Origin: Azolla caroliniana
Lineage: Eukaryota > Polypodiophyta
DNA length: 64,000 nucleotides
NCBI GenBank assembly: GCA_043228905.1
Contig: JBHGNT010000003.1
Span: 2,170,001-2,234,000, forward strand
Reading direction: 5' to 3'
The stretch's first letter is position 1; each line of letters begins with the position of its first letter. Shown here one piece after another: positions 51,407 to 60,949 of this stretch. The notes beneath the pieces are model-generated. The model worked only from the letters and a program-made list of their open reading frames with translations. It was not told the DNA's origin and ran no database searches. Position numbers and translations under genes: made by a program.

Positions 51407-52967
51407 ATGGGTGAGAATATGAACAAAGAAATCAGGCTTACAATCCACCAACATGAAACCATCCCTTCTCAAACCAACTCCACTGCAGATGGCGATGGAT
51501 GGAGAAAACAAATGATAACAAAGATCAAGTATACTGCTGATAATCCTGATACAAAAACATCTGAGCCGCAAAGCTCCAAGGGAAATGTGAAGATTTCGAT
51601 TCCTCCCCGTGCATTCTTGAAGAACAAACAAAAACCAACTTGCCCTGAAGTGCTGACCATTGGACCATTGTATGCAGATCTTGAGACCAAATCCGACTTT
51701 GATGATCGCAAGGCACTATGTGTGAAGAAGTTCATGGAAAGACATAGGAAATCAGATGTGGAACACCTCATACAATACCTCATTCCAGAGCCTTATAATC
51801 TTGAAAAAGATTATTCAAGCCCCCCGGGCAAAAAATATACCAATGAGTCGCTAAAACTTCTTCTCACTGTCGATACGATCTTCCTTCATGAATTCTTGCT
51901 CTTCTTTAGCCCTCCATGTCCGAATTCCCACGAAAAGGAACTCGGACCATTTTCTCCATTTATTCAGCAGTAAACTTATGGGCCACCATGAACCTACTAT
52001 GCCCCACTACTTATCCACTTCCTTCAGCAATGGAGTTGAATGGAACCAAGTTTGGAGAGACTTGTTCTTGATAGGTAACCAAATTCCTATGTCATTCCTG
52101 CAGAAGCTTGCAGAGTATCCAGAGATCTCCGGATTGAAAGATTTCCAAACTGATAGGCATCCAAACATAGATACCCATGTCAAATTGAAAAATCTCCAGA
52201 GAGTGCTAGTAGATACTGTTGTGAGAAATTGTCCATTCCCCAAGGGCCATAGTGATTGGCCCAAGCATTTTCGGAATCCAAATTTATTCAACTGCAATCA
52301 TCTACTTGATTGCCAATATGTTTTAGTCACACATGAAATACATGAGCATAGGAGATCCCCGCAATTTCAAGATCATTGGTCGACAAATCAAGGGGCTGCT
52401 GGCATACTAACATCTAATCATCGTGATCGCCTACCAACAGCGTCTCAACTCTCGAAAGTAGGCATCCGATTCAAGGCATGTGATGGTAACGTATCGGTCA
52501 TCAAGTATCATCCGATGACACTTCACCTCGATCTTCCACGGATTGTCGTGTACAAAGGCACGGAGGATGTGCTGAGGAACCTCCTTGCCTATGAACAAAC
52601 CTCCAAAGATGGAGGTGAGTTTACTAAGTATGCTATTATCATGGACTCCCTCATTGACACACCAGAGGATGTAGCCATCTTGACAAAGGCAGGGGTGATA
52701 GTGAACCACCTCGGGGATGATGTCGAGTTGGTCAACTTGTGGAACGAGTTGTACGACACCGACATTGTCATTAAATCATGTGAAAGATGGGATAAGATGA
52801 CAAGTGATGTACTAGAACACTATCGTAGCCCTTGGCGTCCCATGTATGTGGAATTTCATGAAAAGTTTTTCTCTCGCCCATGGTTGACGGCATCGGTCAC
52901 TACCGCGATCCTACTCGTCGTCTTGACATTATTGCAGACTATCTACACGGTCTTAGCCTATTACTAG
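51407..52967 (+). pseudogene. DUF247 gene E', inactivated by a 1-bp insertion
   Basis: The first frame (51407-51973) starts MGENMNKEIRLTI and runs through CPEVLTIGPLY, DRKALCVKKFMERH and VDTIFLHEFLLFF. Then an extra G at 51944-51945 (CTCGGACC here, CTCGACC in E) shifts the frame, giving a stop at 51971-51973. The other frame carries on through RDLFLIGNQIPMSFLQKL, HLLDCQYVL, LPTASQLSKVGIRFKACDGN, TEDVLRNLL, MDSLIDTPEDVAIL, FFSRPWLTAS and the anchor, to 52967. Apart from this base the gene looks sound, and the 43 bases lost from E are present. A sequencing error must be excluded. An ATG at 51888 opens the second frame, so a 359-residue product lacking the N-terminal blocks is conceivable. Confidence 0.88.
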
Positions 52968-53186
52968 TGGAATCTCTAAATCAACACTAGAGCACATGAG
53001 GAAGCTCAAACACAATCGTTCTTTCCTTTGTTCATTTCTGGGATCTCATTTGATTCTATCAATATATTTATAGGTCTATTCAATTTACAATCCATATGAA
53101 CTTTTATCATTGTGGAAGATTTTTCTAAGCATTTATCTGCTTAGAAATAAGAACAAGGTCAAACATGGCATTGTATTTATGATGTC

Positions 53187-53541
53187 TTGATTGGTGCTTA
53201 ATGCATGATTGAGTAATTATATGTTATAAGGATTGCTGATGGGTTTTAAGTGACCCTTGTAATAAATAATATTAACTTGATTGGTGTTCAACGCATGCTT
53301 GAGTAACTATGTGTTACAAGGATTGTTAACGGGATTTAAGTGACACTTGTAATAAATAATATTAACTTGATTGGTGTTCAATGCATGCTTGAGTAATTAT
53401 CTGTTACGAGGATTGTTAATGGGTTTTAAGTGGCACTTGTAATAAATAATATTAAATTGATTGGTGCTTAATGCATGCTTGAGTAATTATTTGTTACAAG
53501 GATTGTTGATGGGTTTTAAGAGGCACTTGTAAGAATATTAA
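53187..53541 (+). repeat. Four 90-bp tandem repeats 3' of E'
   Basis: The same array as at 23802-24156 with the same number of units and only a few substitutions. Confidence 0.92.
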
Positions 53542-54249
53542 CTCGCAGTAATGAATGGTTTCATGAGCATGTTTTTATGCGACTCATAATAGGTATCCTC
53601 CTGTTTCTTAACCCTAGATAAAAAATCTCCTTAAATATACCCCCTAACTCCAAAACTTTATCTCTAGAAGTATGCTAAACTAGCTTGACAACAACGTGGT
53701 ATATAAAATCCGAATTCCCTTCTATGAATATAGAACTTGAGACACAATGGCAAAGAAAATTGATTATAAATGTCCAAAGCAACCTTAGAGGACCATTCGA
53801 ATTTGTTGACCAGATATATATCTTATAGGATGAACAAAGTAGTCTTAGTGGACCCAAGACTTAGTCTTCCCATGGGTCCACTAAGTCTCATCAATTGGCC
53901 ATTAATGATAAAAGCAATTTCATAAAATCATTACCATATCATCATTGTTTTCATGATAAATCCACCTAATCATGAGATATTTTCCATTGTAACATATATT
54001 CAATAATTTTAATGTCCCTTGCCTTGGGGGTGACTATAGTAATCCTTGGCTCTATGCACATCCCTCTACCTAACTATCTATCTACTCATAGATAGATATC
54101 TGAGTTAAGGATTTGTCTCATGGGTCAATATTATTGACCTCTCTATGGATGCTAATACTATCTATCTATCTACCTACTCATACAAAGGCTCATCATCATG
54201 GCAAATAGAAACTTGCTCACCAAAAGACTTATCAATGGGTTGATTTTCC

Positions 54250-54665
54250 TAGACATGAACAAACTTCAAAAGAAGGAGGCAGTTTTTGTATGTATGCATT
54301 CATCATGTCACAAAAACAGAGTATCTCTTAAAAAGTAAACTATTAAAATAAGACAATGCTAATATGTTTCCTACATTGAAACTATTGTAACAGTATTAAC
54401 TATCATTAAAACACAGAGAGCTCACACACTAAAGATCTAAGATCGTTGTTTCTAAGCTTGCTTCAACTTTCCTAGCCACACACTAACAACAGCCAACTTT
54501 GTCTCTAACTTTGCCATCACTGAGAAAATAAAAACTTTTATCTCTAAGATTCAGATTAAGCTGTGTAAATTAAAAGACTGGCACAGAGCATGTGTTGAAG
54601 AATCCCCTGGCCATGCAAAAACCTTTATCATTAAGTGATGTCACTTCTATGTACTATCAATGAAA
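54250..54665 (+). pseudogene. Two short DUF247 relics 3' of E'
   Basis: Second copies of the fragments at 24860 (HEQTSKEGG block, about 54250-54310) and 25178 (GTED..LRN block, about 54565-54665), carried by the E-block duplication. Confidence 0.65.
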
Positions 54666-54855
54666 ATCGGTGCCATTAGTGCTAGTTAGAGATCATAATT
54701 TGACGAGTAATGACCAATTTAGTAGCATTTGCCCCAAACTCTCTGTTATTTTCATACTCACTGTTTCCTCTGAAATAAATTGATCAGGAGTCCCATTCAT
54801 CCCTTCTTCTTTATTCAAACTATTCATGTCAGTTTCAGACCTAATGCCGATCAGA

Positions 54856-55504
54856 CACATTGTTTCTTCTATGCCCTGTTCTCCTCAAATCCTGCCTATA
54901 AATCACATCCAGCTCTACATCATATTCAGACTGTCTCAATGGCGAACTAGCATTTTCAATTAAGTTGCATTTTATAGGAGTCTGATCAATTGATAATCAT
55001 TAAATTGATGGCATCACAATCTGAACATTAGGTGACCCTACCAGGTTCTCCAAACATTAATGTATGTGTGTATCCACATAGAGTTAATGGAATTATATAT
55101 ACATGTAGATATAATGTATGCGTGAGCTCTCGTTCTCAACGGACATACATTTTCATTTTCATCGATAGAATATACACACTGATTATGAGAACTCATTCTT
55201 GCGTGTATCAATCATGAGAATGTATGTGACATGTGAACAAAGCTGAAAAAGATTGCCTACACTATTGTGCATCAATATTATTCCTTGTGCGTTAAGTTGT
55301 CTAAAGGAACCAACATAAGATATTAACTTCATGGAGATATTCTTATTCATAAAAAGTCAATGAATTATTGTGTAAAGGAACCAACATAACAATGCTTCAT
55401 CGAGACATTCTTAATCATAAGAAGTCAATGCAGATTTTATTTAATCATAAGAAGTCAATGCAGATTTTATTATTGTGCTCGCATATGTGACCTACGTGTT
55501 TGTG
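54856..55504. other. Interval between the E' block and the F' upstream block
   Basis: This holds CCTGCCTATAAATCACATCC, a TATA-like motif of unknown use. From about 55060 it parallels the D upstream flank (ATATAATGTATGCGTGAGCTC, CTTGCGTGTATCAATCATGAG). A 31-base segment around TTAATCATAAGAAGTCAATG is tandemly duplicated (about 55410-55470). In the first block the LINE and unrelated sequence occupy the matching place. No gene. Confidence 0.5.
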
Positions 55505-55835
55505 TTTTTGGCCAAATGATAATAAAAAAATCATGGTCATTTCAAGTAATACTAAAAAGGCGTTGGGGTACTTGAAGGTGTTTGTCTCTTTTTAGTCACA
55601 CACCACACACATGGGGTAACCCACACCTCACATGCAAACAAATAACAAATTTGAAGACTTGTTCGAACTCTTCAGCCCTAATAAAGACCCATGGTTTAAA
55701 CGTTCATGAATGCTCTGACATTTCTAAGAATGATCTACTAGCTAAACAAAACTCCATTCACATACTATATTGTGCGAAGAAAATAGCAAGTTTATATAAC
55801 AAGATCACAATAAAAAGAAGAAGAAGAAGAAGAAG
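55505..55835 (+). promoter_or_regulatory. Gene F' upstream block and GAA leader
   Basis: D-type block (GGTGTTTGTCTCTTTTTAGTCA, CACACATGGGGTAACCCACAC, AATTTGAAGACTTGTTCGAAC). The leader ends in about seven GAA units and GATGATGATG, so three ATGs stand in frame. Confidence 0.68.
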
Positions 55836-57476
55836 ATGATGATGACTCCTAAAGCTTCCCATGGGAAACAAATGGCACAACATCTACATCCATATTATCC
55901 CATCCCTACAATCCATAACTTTCCCATTGAGCAACTTCATCAAACCAACCTCAACCCAGATGAATGGAAGGAGTACATGAAGAATGAGATCGAGATGGCT
56001 GAACACAAATCCAAGTTCGAAAAACATAAAGTCATCGGGTTTGTCCCGCGTGCACTCTTCGAGGTGAAGCCACACTCATATTGCCCGCGGATCCTGACCA
56101 TCGGTCCATTGTATCAAAACCTCGAGCCTTCCCCTATGGATAGATGTAAGGCCCTATGTGTGAAGAAATTCATGGAAAGACTTAAGATTTCGGATCTGGA
56201 AAGGCTCATGAATGAGCTCATCCCGAAACCCCGGGAACTTCACGACATCTATTTCGGTCTCAGCGCGAGTTACAACGTTGAGTCCCTTCAACTTCTGGTC
56301 ACTGTTGATACTATCTTCATTCACGAATTCTTTCTGTTCTTGAGTGAGGATTGCCCTGACTCCCAAAAGAAGAAGAAGAGTGGGTACTTGTACACCTTCA
56401 TCAACAATGGAATTACGATGTCCCAAATATGGAGGGACTTGCTGCTCATAGGCAACCAGATTCCCATGTCATTCCTAAAGAAAATTACAAACTTCCAAAA
56501 GGAATTATCCGACTTCAAAGAGAATGATTTCCTGAAATGCTTGGATTATTTTGTTCGGGTAAACGATCCATTCCCCATGGGCAGGCTGCATGAAACACAA
56601 GGGAAGCTAGGAGACAAAAATCTTTCGCACCGTAGATGCGAGGACGAAACGTGTGGAGGCAAAAATCTTCTTAACTCTGAGCATCTACTCGATTGCCTAT
56701 ATGTTTCGTGCACACAAAAATCCCCCGAACAATCTAAGGAGCTGGAAGAATCTACGGAGCCGCACAAATCTAAGAATCGAAGTAGATGCTTGCAAGTCAA
56801 GGACATTCTACTATGGGGATGGAAGAAGAGCAAGATGTACACTGACTGCCTCCCCAAGACAACCGAACACTCTAAATCTGGCACCCGTTCCAACCGGAGA
56901 TGCAAAAAGAGCAACGATCACGGTGGCCGCCTCCAGCCGGCATCTGAGCTCATTAAATCTGGCATCCGATTCAAGGCTCATGAAGGTAACACATCGGTGA
57001 TAAAGTACGACAAGACAAAAAGCCGGTTCGATCTTCCACGGCTTGTTGTGTATGATAGCACAGAGGATATCTTGAGGAACCTCATTGCACATGAGCAGAC
57101 ATCCAAAGAAGGAGGTGAGGTTTGTGGATATGCCATGATCATGGACTCGCTCATCGACACACAAGAAGATATCGCCATCTTGACTCGGGCCAAAGTCTTA
57201 GAGAACCACCTGGGGAGCGACGAAAGGTTAGTCCAGATGTGGAATGACATGTGCATCAACATCTCGGAGAGATCTAATCCAGTAAAATTTGAAAGGATGA
57301 TCAAAGAAATAATGGGACACTGTAGGATCCATTGGCGTGTCTTGTATGTGGAGTTTCGTGCACAGTTTTGCTCTCGGCCATGGTTATGGATGTCAGCCTT
57401 TGCTGCCACCATACTTCTCCTCCTTACATTATTGCAGACAATCTATACATTGTTAGGTTTTTATAAAAGAACTTAA
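55836..57476 (+). CDS. DUF247 protein, gene F' (intact)
   Basis: A 546-residue ORF starting MMMTPKASHGKQMAQHLHPY; any of the first three ATGs could be used. Blocks are EVKPHSYCPRILTIGPLYQN, DRCKALCVKKFMERL, VDTIFIHEFFLFL, RDLLLIGNQIPMSFLKKI, EHLLDCLYVSC, a linker with cysteine- and lysine-rich parts (SRCLQVKDIL, RRCKKSNDHGG), LQPASELIKSGIRFKAHEGN, LVVYDSTEDILRNLIAHEQTS, MDSLIDTQEDIAIL, QFCSRPWLWMS and the anchor. FFSRPW reads FCSRPW. An insertion of about 20 residues precedes EHLLDC against D. By position it is the counterpart of F, but its sequence is closer to D and D', so it may be a D duplicate or a converted gene. Confidence 0.94.
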   Translation: MMMTPKASHGKQMAQHLHPYYPIPTIHNFPIEQLHQTNLNPDEWKEYMKNEIEMAEHKSKFEKHKVIGFVPRALFEVKPHSYCPRILTIGPLYQNLEPSPMDRCKALCVKKFMERLKISDLERLMNELIPKPRELHDIYFGLSASYNVESLQLLVTVDTIFIHEFFLFLSEDCPDSQKKKKSGYLYTFINNGITMSQIWRDLLLIGNQIPMSFLKKITNFQKELSDFKENDFLKCLDYFVRVNDPFPMGRLHETQGKLGDKNLSHRRCEDETCGGKNLLNSEHLLDCLYVSCTQKSPEQSKELEESTEPHKSKNRSRCLQVKDILLWGWKKSKMYTDCLPKTTEHSKSGTRSNRRCKKSNDHGGRLQPASELIKSGIRFKAHEGNTSVIKYDKTKSRFDLPRLVVYDSTEDILRNLIAHEQTSKEGGEVCGYAMIMDSLIDTQEDIAILTRAKVLENHLGSDERLVQMWNDMCINISERSNPVKFERMIKEIMGHCRIHWRVLYVEFRAQFCSRPWLWMSAFAATILLLLTLLQTIYTLLGFYKRT

Positions 57477-57933
57477 TCTTAATCTGAATCCCTTGTTCCA
57501 ATAGAGAAGCTCATTGTACAATATTATGTGGTATTTTCGTCTTATAGTACAATTCTTTTATGTATGTTTATTGTATTTTTATTTTGGATGATTGGGTACA
57601 CATCCCTTTTTCTTCTTGTAACTTGTAACCAATTGTCTAGTCTAGTGGGCCAAATTTGGTCTTAGAAGACGTAAATAAAATACATAATATATCTTTCTTT
57701 CTTAGATGTATGTTCGTCTCATAATAGCATATGTTATTTGATTATGAAAAATGCTATTGTTTTTAATTCATCATCACATTATTATTCTTAATGATCGGTT
57801 ATTCATTATTGATGAATCTTACAGACATATTGTGACGCGACTAATCTTTTCTATAGCCACGACATGGTATAGGCATTCAATAACATCACAACTTCAGGGG
57901 AAGTTAGATATATACTTCAACTAAAAATTATAA
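57477..57933. other. 3' flank of F'
   Basis: A D-like 3' UTR (CCCTTGTTCCAATAGAGAAGC) and the first part of the dispersed flank repeat, interrupted at ATAACCTGGATC by the hAT element. No gene. Confidence 0.6.
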
Positions 57934-57949
57934 CCTGGATCCAGTGTTG

Positions 57950-58684
57950 CCTTTTGACAGCTAACATTGCTTGTCATGAGAACGGTATTCCAAAACAATT
58001 GCCCGTCAAATGACGATTTGTCAAAAAAATTGCCCTTCAAAAAATAAATACATCGAATATTTGTACTAAACAATATATACATAATACGATCCCATTGTAT
58101 TTCTTCAATGTGTGGCCCATTCAATGAGACTCGCATCAAATCATCTAAATGTTGTATATTCAATCGATTTCTTTTCATCTCTTTGATGAGATTTTGCTTA
58201 TAGAACTCTTTCTAACACAAAACCGTGCTAGATGGAATAACCAAAGTAGCATGCCATAATTTCATCAAATGAGGGAAACTATCTTGGCAATCCTTCATTT
58301 TGCATAGTATAGCCTTCACAATTTAAACTTAAAGTGTCAATAAACCTATAGAGTTCCATTTCACAAGCCTTTGCATCATGTAAAATTTGAAGACATGCAT
58401 TGACAACGACATTTGGTTGTAAGTGAGAAATCAAATTCCCAACCATGTCTTTGCTTTACTATCCCTAATCACATCATCATCTTGATAATGGCATGGGTTG
58501 AATAATTTTGTTGCATTGAAGAGGCCTAAGTCAGGGAACCTTGCATTTAGTCCATCAATAATCTTTTGCACATAATTTTGAGATAGTTTAATATAACTTT
58601 CAAGTGATCCATCTATAAATGGCCTCATTCCCTTCGATTTTGCGATATTGGGTTTCGTATCATTGTGACTTGCTTTATCAATAT

Positions 58685-58732
<48 letters not shown>

Positions 58733-58733
58733 A
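57950..58733 (-). pseudogene. hAT transposase C-terminal relic
   Basis: On the minus strand, fragments read LFNATKLFNPCHYQ (about 58490-58530) and KRNRLNIQHLDDLMRVSLNGP (about 58110-58180). These resemble the end of hAT transposases (F.....FDP.H and K.RN.L....L..LM.V..NGP). They are in different frames with stops between, and the DNA-binding and catalytic parts are missing. The fragments fit a decayed autonomous ancestor. Confidence 0.65.
58685..58731. repeat. GA dinucleotide microsatellite
   Basis: About 23 uninterrupted GA units inside the hAT element. Open frames over it on the minus strand (poly Ser-Leu) are artefacts. Confidence 0.95.
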
Positions 58734-59228
58734 ACAAACAAAAGAGAGGAATAGGCTGAAAATAAAAGAAGCCGTAAATTTATTTTGACACTATTCATAT
58801 CTCCAAGCACTTCTTCTCCTTTATCACGTCACATAACATATGTTTACACATTTATCTTTCTCAAATAAAACTATATGCTATAGCCTATAAATTTTAATTC
58901 GTAACTACTAATACATGTACTATTGTTTTTGCCTTAGCAAAATTTGACGGTATTAACAAATTTTAAACCTTCATTTTTACGTTTTTATAAAATATATGCC
59001 TGTCAAGATTGACGGTTTCATTTTCAAATTAACCTTCATATACAGTTAAATTTGCCAAAAACGGTCAAAACGGCCGTTAGAAGGCAACACTGCCTGGATT
59101 GAGTAAAGAAAATCACAAGGAGATGAAAACAAAAGAGGTGGATGTTAATGTAGGGATTCAACAAGCTCCACGATGATAATTATTAGACCTTTTAGACCAT
59201 GTTTGCAGATAAACATTCATGCTCAACA

Positions 59229-59985
59229 ACCCACTAGAGCCACTCCTATCTAAAATGTTGTACTAAAAGGAGCACTTCATGCATTTCTCTAAGTTAGGTT
59301 TTGTAAACGATTACTTGCGGAAGCGTTAGAAAATAGAGAAGGTAGGGAATACATAGAGTACACAAGAGAGACAGAGAGAGCAGAACCTCTATGCTCAGTA
59401 GCATCATTTATACAAGTCCTCGTGGGACTGACAGAAGTACTGCGTACTTCAATGCTCACACGAGCATCTGACACTTACTACGAGACTATAATTGCCTAGT
59501 AGTCTACACTAGTACTAGGCTTCCGGTTACTGATTGGATCTACCAAACCGGCTCCCCAGCTCACCGGCTTTGTTGCTTGCTGGCTTGGTTGCTCATCGCT
59601 TACCGATCCATCTCGCTTGCCGGTTCAGGCTTATTCAGCCAAGCCGGCTCCAGTTGAGCTTGCTGCTCAACAGGTTTTATTATACAACCAAAAGATCTAG
59701 ATACATGCTTATCATTGGACAATGTAGAGTATCAGCTTACCAAGGTGAGATTAAGAATGATTGTACTAATGGAGTCCCCAAAGAGGAAAGGATAAGTTGA
59801 ATATGTCACATAGAGATAGCGAATAATTATCACTTTACATTCAAGTCTGTAGCTTACATCGTGATGAGGGAAAAATACCAAGACATACTAGGACCCTCCC
59901 CACCCTTTCCCAACTATTAGATACCTCTGATATAAATACACTAGGTAGGTATATCTTAGAAGGAAAACGACATGCAGAGAATAAG
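59229..59985 (+). mobile_element. 5'-truncated LINE copy, interrupted by a solo LTR
   Basis: CACTAGAGCCACTCC to TTAGGTTT (59229-59301) and GGTTTTATTATACAACC onward (59673-59985) match, in order, the 3' end of the minus-strand LINE at 25.7-30.5 kb. The coding traces are LDTCL, IGQCRVS, NGVPKEERIS, ICHIEI, EKYQDILGPSP. There are several stops. The copy starts abruptly inside ORF2 after host repeat sequence, the usual sign of a 5'-truncated LINE insertion. Confidence 0.85.
59302..59672 (-). mobile_element. Solo LTR (371 bp) with 5-bp target duplication
   Basis: On the minus strand it runs from TGTTGAGCAGC to GTTTACA. GGTTT precedes (59297-59301) and follows (59673-59677) it. The intact LINE has AGTTAGGTTTTATC at this point, an empty site that proves the insertion. 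A TATA-like TATAAATG on the minus strand and an LTR-like GC content fit. No internal region remains, so recombination between LTRs probably removed it. Confidence 0.9.
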
Positions 59986-60339
59986 CTAACAAATCTTGAC
60001 CATAACCTTTATAATATTCACAAACATGTAACCATTAAAAAAATTCAGTGACAAGGGGGGTGATGAACTGTACACACTTGCACTGAAGCAGAAAATCAAA
60101 GAACAACCTAATGCCCTCAGATATTGGACCTCAAAGTTACTCGTTGTGTAGAAGGAATTAAGAAGATCAGGGAATATGAGGTAACACTGCGTTCAAACTA
60201 TTGTTGGGATACCTTTTACCCCGAGACAAAGAGCCAAATACTAGCATCGAAACTGTTTAATCTCTCGCTCCTTTTCAAGAGACTTGGATGGAAATGAAAC
60301 TAGTCCCAACACATAACCATTTCTCTCACTCACTCACTC
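59986..60339. other. Interval after the LINE relic, no gene seen
   Basis: Contains AAGCAGAAAATCAAAGAACAACC and other sequence I cannot assign. No ORF of interest. It may be a further transposon remnant. Confidence 0.4.
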
Positions 60340-60640
60340 ACTCTCTATATCATAATTAGCTTACCTTAGTCATAAGTTGTTTACACTACTAATAAGTTGC
60401 ATCTTGGGTTTGAAACCCAATTTCCTCACCTGTCTATTACTCCATAGATCTCTCTCTCTCTCTCTCAATTCCATATTTCTACATGATATTAGAGTGGCGA
60501 AAGACCCCAGCCCCAATTAGCTTTCCTTGGTGGTAAATTGTTTACAAACACAATTTCCTCACTTGTCTGTTACTCCATAGATGTTTGTCTCTGTCTCTCC
60601 CTTTCAATTCCATATTTCTACATGATATTAGAGTGCCGAA
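60340..60640 (+). mobile_element. Duplicated LTR end and primer-binding-site relic
   Basis: TTTCTACATGATATTAGAGTG (60477 onward) and CATGATATTAGAGTG (60621 onward) resemble a copia LTR end (TTTCTACA) followed by the iMet primer-binding site TGGTATCAGAGTGG with two changes. The two sites (60484 and 60623) are 139 bases apart, and the preceding CCTCAC.TGTCT.TTACTCCATAGAT is duplicated with them. CT-rich tracts lie within. Confidence 0.6.
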
Positions 60641-60949
60641 AGACGCCAACCCCACCAAGAAGTTTGTCATTGTATCAATAACTAAACATGTTAATTAAAA
60701 TGACATTATTTGACTATATCAAAACTTGGAATGACAATAAATATGGCGGAAAATGTGGCCCATGTATTGTCTCACAGTTATCAAGAGAACCAACATACGT
60801 CCCAATGTTCCTGACCCCACAAATGCACTTGATGTGCAAATATGGAAGGGCGTGATTTAAACATTTTTTTGGGCCCTCCTTCATATGGAGGATACACTTA
60901 AGCAAGGTGTGCAAGTTACCTCCATACTGACGTTACATCCCAAGGATGA

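Larger units (their letters stand above)
50565..54855. repeat. Paralogous block around gene E, second copy
   Basis: Matches 21190-25470. The 3' part from about 52150 to 54855 is nearly identical to the first copy, including the four 90-bp repeats. The 5' part, including codons 1-150 of the gene, is more diverged. Confidence 0.9.
57942..59092 (-). mobile_element. hAT DNA transposon, non-autonomous or decayed (1.15 kb)
   Basis: The ends are inverted repeats: CAGTGTTGCCTTTTGACAGC at the left, and at the right (reverse complement) CAGTGTTGCCTTCTAACGGC. They are flanked by CCTGGATC (57934-57941) and CCTGGATT (59093-59100), an 8-bp target duplication with one mismatch. Empty versions of the site in the dispersed repeat (AACCTAGATCGAG at about 8155, 21065, 49960) confirm an insertion. 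CAGTG ends and 8-bp duplications are typical of hAT elements. Confidence 0.92.

Noticed and set aside
58431-58810. Ser-Leu-rich ORFs on the minus strand
   Set aside because: They translate a GA microsatellite; only the short hAT-like part next to it is meaningful.
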